DNA of 40,735 nt, taken from an uncultured Flavobacteriales bacterium. Its GTDB lineage: Bacteria > Bacteroidota > Bacteroidia > Flavobacteriales > Schleiferiaceae. The stretch lies in NCBI GenBank assembly GCA_950073045.1, contig CATMQD010000006.1:1-40735 (forward strand), read 5' to 3'. The position numbers and the translations under genes were made by a program. Shown here in pieces: positions 25,858 through 35,197 of the stretch; position 1 is the stretch's first letter; each line of letters starts with the position of its first letter. The notes under the pieces were generated by a model, which worked only from the letters and a program-made list of their open reading frames with translations, was not told where the DNA came from and did not search any database.

Positions 25858-25869
25858 CGGCTTCGGCCG
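25858..25869 (+). other. Small UUCG-type hairpin between paaA and paaB
   Basis: CGGC-TTCG-GCCG forms a 4-bp stem closed by a C(UUCG)G tetraloop, 11 bases after the paaA stop. Too short to terminate on its own and without a T-tract; it may stabilise the 3' end of the paaA message. Confidence 0.35.
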
Positions 25870-25883
25870 AACCTACATAAGCT

Positions 25884-26174
25884 ATGAGTACAAAAGATAA
25901 CTGGAAGATCTGGGAGATCTTTATCCGCTCCCGCAATGGCTTAAGCCATAAACACGTGGGAAGCCTTCATGCACCAGATGCAGAAATGGCCATAAAAAAC
26001 GCCCGCGATGTGTATACCCGTCGTAGCGAAGGGGTGAGCATTTGGGCGGTTCCATCGGAGTCGATAACCGCTTCTTCACCCGATGAGTCGGAACCACTTT
26101 TTACTCCAGCCGACGACAAAGTTTATCGTCACCCTACTTTTTACGAAATCCCGGATGAGGTAGGCCACATGTAG
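25884..26174 (+). CDS. paaB: Phenylacetyl-CoA epoxidase subunit PaaB
   Basis: A 96-residue small subunit bridging PaaAC dimers. Typical PaaB sequence: WKIWEIFIRSRNGLSHKHVG, SLHAPDAEMAIKNARDVYTR, RSEGVSIWAVPSESI. The C-terminal VYRHPTFYEIPDEVGHM is also characteristic. Length matches the family. It lies between paaA and paaC in canonical order. Confidence 0.95.
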   Translation: MSTKDNWKIWEIFIRSRNGLSHKHVGSLHAPDAEMAIKNARDVYTRRSEGVSIWAVPSESITASSPDESEPLFTPADDKVYRHPTFYEIPDEVGHM

Positions 26175-26200
26175 GCCCCTGATCTTTCAAACGTATTACC

Positions 26201-26953
26201 TTGAAAGAACATTTATTAGAATATACCCTGCGCCTTGGCGATAACGCCCTCATTCTTGGTCAGAGACTAGGACAATGGTGCGGACATGGACCCATCCTTG
26301 AGCAAGATATTGCTCTTTCTAATATCGCCCTCGATCAATTAGGTCAGGCACGTATGCTTATGCAATATGCGGCCGACCAAAAAGGGGAGGGCTACACCGA
26401 AGATAAAATGGCCTTTTTCCGTGACGTTACGGAATACCATAATTGTCTTTTGGTAGAATTAGAAAATGGAGATTGGGGTCGCACTATAGTTCGCCAGTTT
26501 TTATTCGATACCTATAATTACTTCTTTTATACCGCTCTCCTTTCGTCGGCAGATGAAAGACTGAAAGAAGTAGCGCATAAGGCGATAAAAGAAGTTACCT
26601 ATCACGCACAGTGGAGTGCCGAATGGGTAATTCGTTTAGGCGATGGAACAGAAGAGAGTCACCATCGGGTGCAAGAATCCTTAGATGATCTTTGGGAATG
26701 GACCGGCGAATTATTTGATATGGATGAGGTGGACCAAGCCATGCTGGAAGCAGGTATTGGTGTAGACCTTAAGGCAATCAAAGAACAATGGGACCAAAAG
26801 GTTTCTGAGATATTAGACATCGCCACCTTAAAACGCCCCGAGGATGCTTGGCATCAAACGGGTGGCAAACAAGGGGAGCATAGCGAATACCTAGGCTATG
26901 TTTTAGCCGAAATGCAGCACCTGCCTCGGATGTACCCAGAGGCGGAGTGGTAG
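26201..26953 (+). CDS. paaC: Phenylacetyl-CoA epoxidase structural subunit PaaC
   Basis: The 250-residue structural partner of PaaA, a degenerate ferritin-like subunit. Motifs: YTLRLGDNALILGQRLGQWC, GHGPILEQDIALSNIALDQL, GQARMLMQYAA, YHAQWSAEWVIRLGDGTEES. The start is TTG at 26201 (MKEHLLEYTLRLGDN): an in-frame stop at 26180-26182 leaves no upstream ATG, and the next internal Met would remove conserved sequence. A TTG start could tune PaaC output relative to PaaA. It is 26 bp after paaB. Confidence 0.95.
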   Translation: MKEHLLEYTLRLGDNALILGQRLGQWCGHGPILEQDIALSNIALDQLGQARMLMQYAADQKGEGYTEDKMAFFRDVTEYHNCLLVELENGDWGRTIVRQFLFDTYNYFFYTALLSSADERLKEVAHKAIKEVTYHAQWSAEWVIRLGDGTEESHHRVQESLDDLWEWTGELFDMDEVDQAMLEAGIGVDLKAIKEQWDQKVSEILDIATLKRPEDAWHQTGGKQGEHSEYLGYVLAEMQHLPRMYPEAEW

Positions 26954-27022
26954 TAGGATATATAAAGTCAATCACTTTTGCGAACTTTTGCGGGTTTGCT
27001 TCTTTGTGCTTAAATCATCTTC

Positions 27023-27499
27023 ATGGATCAAATTTGGAACATACTTAAAAACGTATCCGACCCTGAGATTCCAGTACTCACTGTGGTAGATATGGGGGTG
27101 GTTCGAGAAGTTGAAGAAAAAGATGGAAAGGTATTGGTGAGTATTACCCCAACGTATTCTGGCTGTCCGGCGATGAACGAAATTGAAAGCAATATTCGTT
27201 GGGCATTAGAAGAAGCAGGGTATAATGAGGTGGAGGTGAAAACCATTCTTTCTCCACCTTGGACTACCGACTGGATGACCGATGAAGGGAAGGCTAAGTT
27301 GCAGGAATACGGAATCGCTCCACCGGAAGGTAGCTCCGCCGATAAATCGGTTCTTTTTGGCGAAGCCAAAAAAGTAATGTGTCCGCGCTGTAAATCAAGA
27401 AACACTATTATGGTTTCCCAGTTCGGATCAACAGCATGCAAGGCTTTATACAAATGCGATGATTGTAAGGAGCCTTTTGACTATTTCAAATGTTTATAA
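27023..27499 (+). CDS. paaD: Phenylacetate epoxidase maturation factor PaaD
   Basis: A 158-residue protein of the MIP18/DUF59 family, thought to help assemble or insert iron into the epoxidase. The DUF59 signature is DPEIPVLTVVDMGVV and the conserved Cys lies in TYSGCPAM. The C-terminal part has four Cys in two pairs (CPRC and CDDC) forming a zinc-ribbon-like unit, typical for PaaD. Length is normal. It is the last paa gene of this block; the next gene in line is an unrelated giant T9SS protein. Confidence 0.95.
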   Translation: MDQIWNILKNVSDPEIPVLTVVDMGVVREVEEKDGKVLVSITPTYSGCPAMNEIESNIRWALEEAGYNEVEVKTILSPPWTTDWMTDEGKAKLQEYGIAPPEGSSADKSVLFGEAKKVMCPRCKSRNTIMVSQFGSTACKALYKCDDCKEPFDYFKCL

Positions 27500-27757
27500 T
27501 TGCGATTTCCTGTTAGAAAAAGGGCTTTAAATTCACTCATATAGAGCCCATTACGCCGCCTGATACAATTTATTTAACAGCCTAATCGATTTAAGTACAG
27601 CGGATATTGCTTATCTTCGGCAGCCATGATTAAAACTAATCTGCCTATGTAGCATTCCCCTCACTTGGAATTTAGAAATCACTCTGCATACCGATTTCTG
27701 ATTCTTTGATAACCCGTTCGGCTCTGCCGAATTTATTTCTCACTTAAACCCTATAAA
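27500..27757. other. Intergenic region between paaD and the giant T9SS gene
   Basis: It contains a 6-bp stem TTCGGC/GCCGAA with a 3-base loop (27717-27731), which lies in the likely 5' leader of the T9SS gene. No clear terminator of the paa unit and no full promoter consensus were found. Confidence 0.4.
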
Positions 27758-30700
27758 ATGAAGAAGTTATTACTAAGTCTTCTAGGCTTGGCAGCGACTG
27801 GTGTTTCCTATGGACAATGCCCTCTTACAGGTCCTGCTACTTTGCCTTACATTCAAAATTTTAACTCGGTCTCCGGCTACACACAAAATGATACTATTTT
27901 TATGTGTGAGCCATCTGCGCGCTGGGAGTTTCAATCTCCTGGTACAAATGCCGAATTCTATATGGGCCGACCGAGCTCAACTGGTGGTCCACAATCCGAT
28001 TTTCAAGGCGTATCTCTAGCTATGTCTTCGGCAGCAGATGCTGATACTGCGAATATTATTTTAACCATAGACCTTTCGAATATCACGGCAAGTGCCCCAG
28101 AGGATATTTGGTTAAACTTTTATTATGCCGATTATGCCGATGAAGTAGATGCTGCGGATCAAATTTCCGTGCGTGGATCTAACTCTGATACTTGGGTTGA
28201 CCTCATTAACTGGAGTAGTGGAGCCTCAAATGATTGGCAAATTGGGCGCTATAAATTAGACTCAATTTTTACCGCTAATGGTCAGAGTTTTAGCGCTACC
28301 ACCCAAGTTAAGTTTACGCAAAACGATAATGCTACTGTAACTGGAAATGATGGCTTTGGATTGGATCAAGTAAGCATTGAGTCTAATAATACCGCCATGC
28401 CAACTAATGTTTCCATTAGCAATGTAACAGCTACCACTGCAGATGTTAGCTGGACAGGAAGCGCACCTCATACTCAAATTGCGGTAGGAGCATTAGGTTT
28501 TTACTGGCCATCTGCTGCCACCCAAGATTTCAGTGGGGTATCTACTGGTTCTTTAACTGGTCTTAGTCCCGCAACCGAGTATCAGGTTTGGTTGCGCGAT
28601 AGCACTGCATCAGGTGATGTGAGCTTATGGAGAGGACCTTTCTCTTTTACTACTTCTTGTATTCCATATACTGCTCCGTTTTTCACAGACTTTGAATCTA
28701 CCAATGATGGTGATGTGGAGAATTGTTGGCTACAATATAACAGTTACAGCACCCTTGCTTATGCTAGGGTAGAAGCGCTTTCAAGCACCAATGCCACTCA
28801 ACCTTTAAGTGGTTCTAATGTATTGGAAATGTATGCCTACACTAGTTTTTCAGCTGGTGATACATTAGTGGCCATAAGCCCCGAGTTTGGTGATATGACT
28901 GCAGGGGATAAACAGGTTCGTTTTCATTTGGCCTCTAACGATGATGCCAACAGCCTCTATATCGCTACCATGGATAATAACACACTTAATGCATCCATTA
29001 CGATTCTTGATACAATCGACATTATAGCATCGAATACCTGGCAAGAAGTTATTTATCCATTAACAACCGCCAATGGTTATAATGGTACCGATACCTATAT
29101 TGCATTAATTCACGATCTATCAGGTGGAACCTTCGACGACATCTACATTGATGATTTTAACTATGAAGTTATTCCTGCTTGTCCAAAAGTAACTGGTGTT
29201 AGCTTTAGTAACATTGGTTTCGATAATGCGGATATGTCTTACATCCTTAATGGAGACTCTCTTCAATTAGAATGGGGTCCAGCAGGTTATACCCAAGGTA
29301 CAGGCTGTGTTGTTTCTGTTGCGAATAATGGAACGATTAATATCAACAATACCCTAGACCCCGGTTGTGCAATTGGTTTAGGCGCCTCCACTACTTATGA
29401 TGTTTATGTGAGAAATAACTGTACATCTAGTGGTGATGGCTTTTCGATTTGGAGTGGTCCATTTAGCTTTACAACTGCTTGTGCTCCTACTATGGCTCCT
29501 TTTACTGAGAATTTTGATTCTTGGGACCCAGGTACTGGAAGCACAACAGCAAATAATGATAGTATCAGTTCTTGCTGGAGCAGAGATCCAATCGCTGGCT
29601 CAGGCTCCTACCTTTGGTTAGTAGATAATAATGGAACCGGTTCAAGTAATACTGGACCTAGCACTGATAATTCGGGAAGCGGAAATTACTTATACACCGA
29701 GGCAAGTAGCGGATCAACTGGTGATATAGCATACCTATATAGCCCTTTGATTGATGTAAGCGGACTGAGCTTACCATACGTACAGTTTTATTTACATGGT
29801 ACCGGTGATGATTTAGACCGATTAGATCTTGAGTACTTAGATAATGGCACTTGGACTCCCCTTATTACTGTAATTGGCGAACAACAAGCGGCAATAGCAG
29901 ACCCATTTATGTTAATGGCAGATACCCTTGACAATCTAAGTGGAACTATTACTCAATTACGTTTTAAGGCTACCCGCGGAACTAGTTTCGAAGGAGATTG
30001 GGCAATAGATGAATTAAGCGTTATCGAAACCCCAAGCTGTACACCCAGCACCGCCTTTATGGTTGATAGCGCAACCGGTAACACTATTTATACCAGCTGG
30101 ACCGCAGGCGCGGGTACTAGTTTTATCATTAATGCAGATACTACCGGATTTACTCCAGGAATGGGAAGATATGGTGATACTGTAAGCTTAACTAATGGTG
30201 CAATTACAGGATTAATGCCATCTACTGACTATGACATTTACTTAAAAGATGTTTGTGGCGGAGGTAATGGAAGTAGCATGTGGGTTGGACCAATTAATGG
30301 CCGTACCGCTTGTCCTGCAGTTTACTCTAGTCCTGTACTATTCGATTTAGAAGACCTAAGTATTGGTAATCGCGTAGACTTTGTTAACTGTTGGTCTACT
30401 GATAAAACCAGCAATCCACGCTGGGAGGTAGAAACCGCATCAGGGAGCAATTTAAACTCTACCAATACCGGTCCCTTCTTCGACAAAACCTTAAATGGAG
30501 TAGCTGGTGGTAACTATTGGTTCTTAGAAACTTCTGGTGGCAGCTTAGGAAATGAGGCAAATTTAAACTCTCCACCTATTGATTTGTCCGGAATGACGGA
30601 GCCTAGCCTTTACTTCTGGTTCCATATGTATGGCGCCGATATGGGTAACCTACATATTGATATTGAGAACCAAGGCACTTGGTATAATGATTATTTCCTT

Positions 30701-33700
30701 ATTCAAGGTCAGCAGGATACTGCTGGTAATGATGATTGGAATCAATTGGAGCTTAACTTGGCTTCATTTGTAAACGATACAATTCGTATTCGCTTCCGTG
30801 GGGAAAGAGGAAACGGGTTTACCTCGGATATGGCTATTGACGATATCGAGATTGCCGAAGCTAGCGATTGTAACTTACCAGTTAACCTTCAAGCTACTAA
30901 CTTAACCGCTACCTCTACCGATATTACTTGGTCTTCCTATGGCGATGAATTTAATCTAGTATGGGGTCCCTCAGGGTTTTTACAAGGAACCAACACTGCT
31001 GGAGGTACTGTTATTAACAACACCACTGCACCTGTTTCTATTACTGGTTTAAACCCTAATACAGCCTACGATATCTACGTACAAGATACATGTGATGAAA
31101 GCATTTGGACTGGTCCATTAACCATTCAAACGCCATGTCTTTCTGCATTAGCTGGTGGTACTTATACCATTGGTACTAGTCCTAGCGATGACTTTGCCAC
31201 TTTTGATAGCGTTGCTACCTTATTAAATGGTTGCGGTATTAGTGGTCCAGTTATCTTTAATATCCAGCCAGGTACTTATGTAGATAATTTACACCTTCAG
31301 TTTGTACCAGGTGTAACCAGCACCAACACCATTACCTTTAACGGTACTAATGGTCAGGATAGCTTAATTTACAACGGACAATCTTATCAGAGTACCGTAC
31401 TTATCGAAGGAACCAAGTATGTTACTCTAAACGATATGACCATTGTGAATAATGGTACTTCAGAGTCCTTCGGCATCATGCTAAAGGATAATTCTGATTC
31501 TGTAACTATCAGTAATAACACCATTTTAATGGATACTACTGGTTCGGGAATCGACATCACCGCTATCCTCACGGCATCGGTTTACGATAATGACCTTAGC
31601 GAAGGTTCAGAAGTAGATTACTTGACCATTGTTGGCAATGAGATTATTGGTGCTGTTTATGGTATCAACCTCGAGGGTGATGGTACTGGCGACTTTAGTA
31701 TTGGTCATCGCATCTTAAATAACCATTTGTCAAGTCAGGTTACCTACGGTATCTACTTAGACGAATTACAGGATATTGAGATCATTGGCAATACCATCGA
31801 TAATGTGCGCGGAACAACCGACGGTATCTATGCTTTCGACTTAAACGATTTCCGAGTAGAGAATAATGCCATCTATGTAAGTGATTACGGTCTTTACATT
31901 ACTGATGGTAACGATGGTTTCGCGCCAGCAAGCCGCTCCACCCTCATCAATAATATGGTAAGCAGTACCAGTGATTATGGCATCTACTTAAACGACTTTG
32001 AGTTAGTTGAAGTTTACCATAATACGGCCTATGGATCTCCCGGTATGGCTATTAATGATCAGGATAGTGTGTGGGTAATCAATAACGTTTTCGTTTCCGA
32101 TAACGATTTTGCTTTCGAGTCATTCGATAACTTTAATGGTTCCGAAACAGTTGATTACAATGCCTACGAGTCCGGAAATAGCAATGCTTTTGATATTGGC
32201 ACTTCATCCTATGCGGATCTTGCTGCTTGGGTAGCGGGCGACCCTGCTCACAATGCAAACAGTGTAGAAGGTGACCCGGTATTTATTAGCAAGCCAGATG
32301 ATCTTCACCTTATTGGCACTTTAGCTAATGATGCTGGTGACAACAGCCTTGGAATTACTACCGATATTGATGGCGATACCCGTCCACAAGCACCTTCTAC
32401 TATTGTAGATATGGGAGCCGACGAATACACGCCTTTAGCCGATGATGCGGAAATGGTGGAAATTATTGCTGAGTTTGGTTGTGGCGATAGCGCTACTGCG
32501 GTTAGCGTGGTATTCCGAAACCTTGGTCAAAATACCATCACTAGCTTACCAATAACTGTGGATTTAACCGGTGGACTAACTACTACTTTAAATGCAACTT
32601 ATTCTGGTAGCTTAGCCTCATTGGATATGGATACTATGTTAGTAGGTACATATAATACTTACTCTGGGGTTCAAGGTATAATGATCGACGCTTCTGTAGC
32701 CTTAAGTGGTGATCAAGATTTAAGCAACGATAGCTTAAGTGTCGGTCCAATTGACTACTTACCTTACGAGCCTATTGGAATTGATAGTAGCTACTGTATC
32801 AATGACACAAGCGCTATGTTAACCGCAAATCCACTCACTGGTGTAAGCTACGAATGGTTTGCTAGTAACAACGCTAATGATACCATTCCTGTGGCTTCTG
32901 GCGACACCTTAGCAGTTGCGGCAAGTAGTGCATTAAGTACTTACTACCTTGCCTACGCATCTGCTGTAGACAGCCTCGGAACTTCCTTTGGGGGTGGTAA
33001 TGGTCAAAATGGTAATGTATTCGACATTATGCCAATTAGTAATATAGAGATTACTGGTTTTGATGTGAACCTTGATGCCACTACCGCGGAGAATGTAACG
33101 GTATTTGTTCGAGCAGGAACTGGTGTAGGAAATGAGGCTTCTTTAACCGGATGGTCTTTATTAGACAGTATGACGGTAACTGGAAACGGCGCCGGTAATG
33201 CTACACATATTCCTTTTACCACTCCATATTTAGCGCTTGCAGGTCAGACCTATAGTTTTATGGTCTTAACCACTACCGCTCAAATGGATTATACCAATGG
33301 TACCGCCGTGGGTAATGTATTGGCTCAAAACACCGACTTAGTTATTTACGAAGGTGCCGGTATTTCTTGGCCATTATCCTCTGTGTTTACACCTCGTTTC
33401 TGGAACGGACGTATTTATTATAACACTGATGCCTGTTCAGATATCCGCGTGCCCGTTAACTTAACTCTTGGCACAGATACGGCAACTGCTAGCTTTAGCA
33501 CCACGGGAACACAGCCTACCTTTAACTTCGATGCCAGTGCATCTGTTAATGCTGATGTTTACACTTGGGACTTTGGCGATGGTAATAATGGTACTGGTGT
33601 AACTACTAGTCATACTTATGCCAACAATGGTGTTTATACCGTTACCCTTACGGTAGATGATACCACCGGTTGTTCTAGCATGGCTACTGATACTACCTCA

Positions 33701-33988
33701 ATTGAAGTTACCATAGGAATCGAGGAAAACCCATTAGAGCAGTCTCTAGCGGTGTATCCTAACCCTGCTACAGATCGTGTATTAGTGGACTTTGACCTTG
33801 TGAACAGTTCTAATGCAACTATCCGTTTAATGGACGCTCAAGGGCGTGTATTAGTGGAAGTAGCAGAGAAAGCACAAGGCTCTAAATTCCACCGTACAAT
33901 TGATGTTAGTCAATTAGCTAATGGAGTTTATATGATCGAAATTGAATCTGGAGACCTGATTGCTCAGCGTCGCCTTAGCGTTCAATAG
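27758..33988 (+). CDS. Giant modular T9SS surface protein (jelly-roll/FN3 repeats, beta-helix, PKD, sorting domain)
   Basis: A 2076-residue cell-surface or secreted protein. Signal peptide MKKLLLSLLGLAATGVSYGQ. Four tandem modules of about 275 residues follow (about 20-301, 301-574, 574-851, 851-1127). Each joins a MAM/jelly-roll-like beta domain (PYIQNF or PFTENFDSW start, WAIDELSV or MAIDDIEI end) to a fibronectin type III domain (LSPATEYQVWLRD, PNTAYDIYVQD), with a Cys at each boundary (FTTSC, FTTAC, RTAC, QTPC). About 1129-1551 is a right-handed beta-helix (ISNNTI, IIGNTI, VENNAIYV, INNMVSST, ending DMGADEY). A CARDB-like domain, an Ig-like segment (YEWFAS) and a further beta domain (1742-1894) come next. 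A PKD domain (YTWDFGDGN) is at about 1910-1980 and a type A sorting domain (LAVYPNPATDRV) is last. Adhesin or polymer-binding role is inferred; no catalytic motif was recognised. Confidence 0.93.
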   Translation: MKKLLLSLLGLAATGVSYGQCPLTGPATLPYIQNFNSVSGYTQNDTIFMCEPSARWEFQSPGTNAEFYMGRPSSTGGPQSDFQGVSLAMSSAADADTANIILTIDLSNITASAPEDIWLNFYYADYADEVDAADQISVRGSNSDTWVDLINWSSGASNDWQIGRYKLDSIFTANGQSFSATTQVKFTQNDNATVTGNDGFGLDQVSIESNNTAMPTNVSISNVTATTADVSWTGSAPHTQIAVGALGFYWPSAATQDFSGVSTGSLTGLSPATEYQVWLRDSTASGDVSLWRGPFSFTTSCIPYTAPFFTDFESTNDGDVENCWLQYNSYSTLAYARVEALSSTNATQPLSGSNVLEMYAYTSFSAGDTLVAISPEFGDMTAGDKQVRFHLASNDDANSLYIATMDNNTLNASITILDTIDIIASNTWQEVIYPLTTANGYNGTDTYIALIHDLSGGTFDDIYIDDFNYEVIPACPKVTGVSFSNIGFDNADMSYILNGDSLQLEWGPAGYTQGTGCVVSVANNGTININNTLDPGCAIGLGASTTYDVYVRNNCTSSGDGFSIWSGPFSFTTACAPTMAPFTENFDSWDPGTGSTTANNDSISSCWSRDPIAGSGSYLWLVDNNGTGSSNTGPSTDNSGSGNYLYTEASSGSTGDIAYLYSPLIDVSGLSLPYVQFYLHGTGDDLDRLDLEYLDNGTWTPLITVIGEQQAAIADPFMLMADTLDNLSGTITQLRFKATRGTSFEGDWAIDELSVIETPSCTPSTAFMVDSATGNTIYTSWTAGAGTSFIINADTTGFTPGMGRYGDTVSLTNGAITGLMPSTDYDIYLKDVCGGGNGSSMWVGPINGRTACPAVYSSPVLFDLEDLSIGNRVDFVNCWSTDKTSNPRWEVETASGSNLNSTNTGPFFDKTLNGVAGGNYWFLETSGGSLGNEANLNSPPIDLSGMTEPSLYFWFHMYGADMGNLHIDIENQGTWYNDYFLIQGQQDTAGNDDWNQLELNLASFVNDTIRIRFRGERGNGFTSDMAIDDIEIAEASDCNLPVNLQATNLTATSTDITWSSYGDEFNLVWGPSGFLQGTNTAGGTVINNTTAPVSITGLNPNTAYDIYVQDTCDESIWTGPLTIQTPCLSALAGGTYTIGTSPSDDFATFDSVATLLNGCGISGPVIFNIQPGTYVDNLHLQFVPGVTSTNTITFNGTNGQDSLIYNGQSYQSTVLIEGTKYVTLNDMTIVNNGTSESFGIMLKDNSDSVTISNNTILMDTTGSGIDITAILTASVYDNDLSEGSEVDYLTIVGNEIIGAVYGINLEGDGTGDFSIGHRILNNHLSSQVTYGIYLDELQDIEIIGNTIDNVRGTTDGIYAFDLNDFRVENNAIYVSDYGLYITDGNDGFAPASRSTLINNMVSSTSDYGIYLNDFELVEVYHNTAYGSPGMAINDQDSVWVINNVFVSDNDFAFESFDNFNGSETVDYNAYESGNSNAFDIGTSSYADLAAWVAGDPAHNANSVEGDPVFISKPDDLHLIGTLANDAGDNSLGITTDIDGDTRPQAPSTIVDMGADEYTPLADDAEMVEIIAEFGCGDSATAVSVVFRNLGQNTITSLPITVDLTGGLTTTLNATYSGSLASLDMDTMLVGTYNTYSGVQGIMIDASVALSGDQDLSNDSLSVGPIDYLPYEPIGIDSSYCINDTSAMLTANPLTGVSYEWFASNNANDTIPVASGDTLAVAASSALSTYYLAYASAVDSLGTSFGGGNGQNGNVFDIMPISNIEITGFDVNLDATTAENVTVFVRAGTGVGNEASLTGWSLLDSMTVTGNGAGNATHIPFTTPYLALAGQTYSFMVLTTTAQMDYTNGTAVGNVLAQNTDLVIYEGAGISWPLSSVFTPRFWNGRIYYNTDACSDIRVPVNLTLGTDTATASFSTTGTQPTFNFDASASVNADVYTWDFGDGNNGTGVTTSHTYANNGVYTVTLTVDDTTGCSSMATDTTSIEVTIGIEENPLEQSLAVYPNPATDRVLVDFDLVNSSNATIRLMDAQGRVLVEVAEKAQGSKFHRTIDVSQLANGVYMIEIESGDLIAQRRLSVQ

Positions 33989-34010
33989 TCTATAACTCTT
34001 TGATAATCTA

Positions 34011-34047
34011 TAAGCCCCGGTGCCTATGCATCGGGGCTTATTATTTT
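34011..34047 (+). terminator. Strong intrinsic terminator of the giant T9SS gene
   Basis: Arms of 13 bp with one G-T pair, TAAGCCCCGGTGC (34011-34023) and GCATCGGGGCTTA (34028-34040), loop CTAT, then TTATTTT. Confidence 0.9.
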
Positions 34048-34113
34048 CAGCACAAACGAGAGCTCTTTCCAATTCATTCTATCTTTTTCATACCTTCAAG
34101 CTAAATCTCTGCA

Positions 34114-35019
34114 ATGAACCGACTTATACCCTTATTGCTCTTTAGTTTGGGCCTCAGTGCCCAAAGTTTTGTGAGCTTCCCCGATTCTAATGCCCGCTGG
34201 ATTAACAGCTATTCTATTTTAAACACCAGCGGCCAGTTTTATTATTACGACTTAGCTCATACCCTTAAATTTTGCCTTTCGGCAGAAGACACCCTTATAA
34301 ACAATAGAAGCTACTCTAAGATTAGCTATTGTGGAGTGAGCACCGCTTATTTTGGCGCTATTCGCGATACTGCTGGACAAGTCTTCGTGGTACCTGCAGA
34401 TAGCTCGGAAGCTATTCTATTGTATGATTTCAATCTTTTACCGGGTGATACCCTGAGGAATATTTACTCCCTAGGTTTTGGTAATTACTGGCCTGGAGCG
34501 ATCCCAAGATTCGAGTATTTGGGCGACACCATAAACCCATTAATTGTGCAGCATGTAGATACGGTCTACACTTCACGCGGTCTACAGCGAATTGTTTATC
34601 CCGGCACTAGCGGAGGTCCATGGATTGAAGGCGTGGGCAATTCACAAGGACTCTTTTGGGATCCATTTGCTAATATCTCTAACTTTCAAATAAAGCTGGA
34701 ATGTATGAGCATTGGCGATTCAATTTATTACGATGGACACATTTACCCTCCCAGTTCTGCGCTTGCTGGTCCCTGCGATCTTAGCCTAGATCAGCAAACA
34801 GAAGAAGATCCGACCCTTAACCTTTATCCAAATCCATCAAAAGGACATCTAAACCTTAACAATCAAGAGCCAGGTACTCTAAAGGTTTATCACCTTAATG
34901 GAGCCTTGATTGAAAGTCATGATATAGATGTCAAGGCCCATTTAAACTTAAAGCACCTTGCCAAAGGTCTATATGTGCTCGAATTCGGCAATACCCGATT
35001 CCGATGGTTAAAAATCTAG
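34114..35019 (+). CDS. Small T9SS-secreted protein of unknown function
   Basis: A 301-residue protein. Signal peptide MNRLIPLLLFSLGLSAQ. The body (about 20-220) has the look of the short 'hypothetical plus sorting domain' proteins frequent in flavobacteria: WINSYS, SKISYCG, GAIRDTAGQVFVVPADSSEA, LYDFNLLPGDTL, RIVYPGTSGGPWIEGVGNSQ. The GTSGGPW sequence recalls a serine-protease oxyanion loop but no His/Asp partners in a trypsin-like frame are apparent, so I do not call it a protease. The last about 75 residues are a type A sorting domain (LNLYPNPSKGHL, VYHLNGALI, LAKGLYVLEF). It converges with the propeller lipoprotein genes across only 19 bp. Confidence 0.88.
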   Translation: MNRLIPLLLFSLGLSAQSFVSFPDSNARWINSYSILNTSGQFYYYDLAHTLKFCLSAEDTLINNRSYSKISYCGVSTAYFGAIRDTAGQVFVVPADSSEAILLYDFNLLPGDTLRNIYSLGFGNYWPGAIPRFEYLGDTINPLIVQHVDTVYTSRGLQRIVYPGTSGGPWIEGVGNSQGLFWDPFANISNFQIKLECMSIGDSIYYDGHIYPPSSALAGPCDLSLDQQTEEDPTLNLYPNPSKGHLNLNNQEPGTLKVYHLNGALIESHDIDVKAHLNLKHLAKGLYVLEFGNTRFRWLKI

Positions 35020-35038
35020 AAGCTGCTTGGTCCTTTGT

Positions 35039-35197
35039 CTAAAGCACTTTCGGTTGTTTCGCACAATAGAGGTAGTAGCCATCTTGGAAATAAAGTTTCC
35101 CAGTTTCGGGATCGATAGTAATGCTGCTTCTAATATCAATATCATTGAGCTCCCCCAGCTTAGCAGGAGTAGCGAGGTTTTCACCGGTGGCAATATC
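35039..35197. repeat. 159-bp exact repeat, unit 1 (3' end of propeller copy 1)
   Basis: Bases 35039-35197 are identical to 36336-36494 at a constant offset of 1297. Identity stops abruptly on both sides: one end is exactly the stop codon, the other is inside codons for VITDIATG. Read directly from the sequence. Confidence 0.95.

Noticed and set aside
34600-34680. Serine protease call for the small T9SS protein because of GTSGGPW
   Set aside because: The motif alone matches an oxyanion loop, but no properly placed His and Asp partners are visible in the 301-residue protein.
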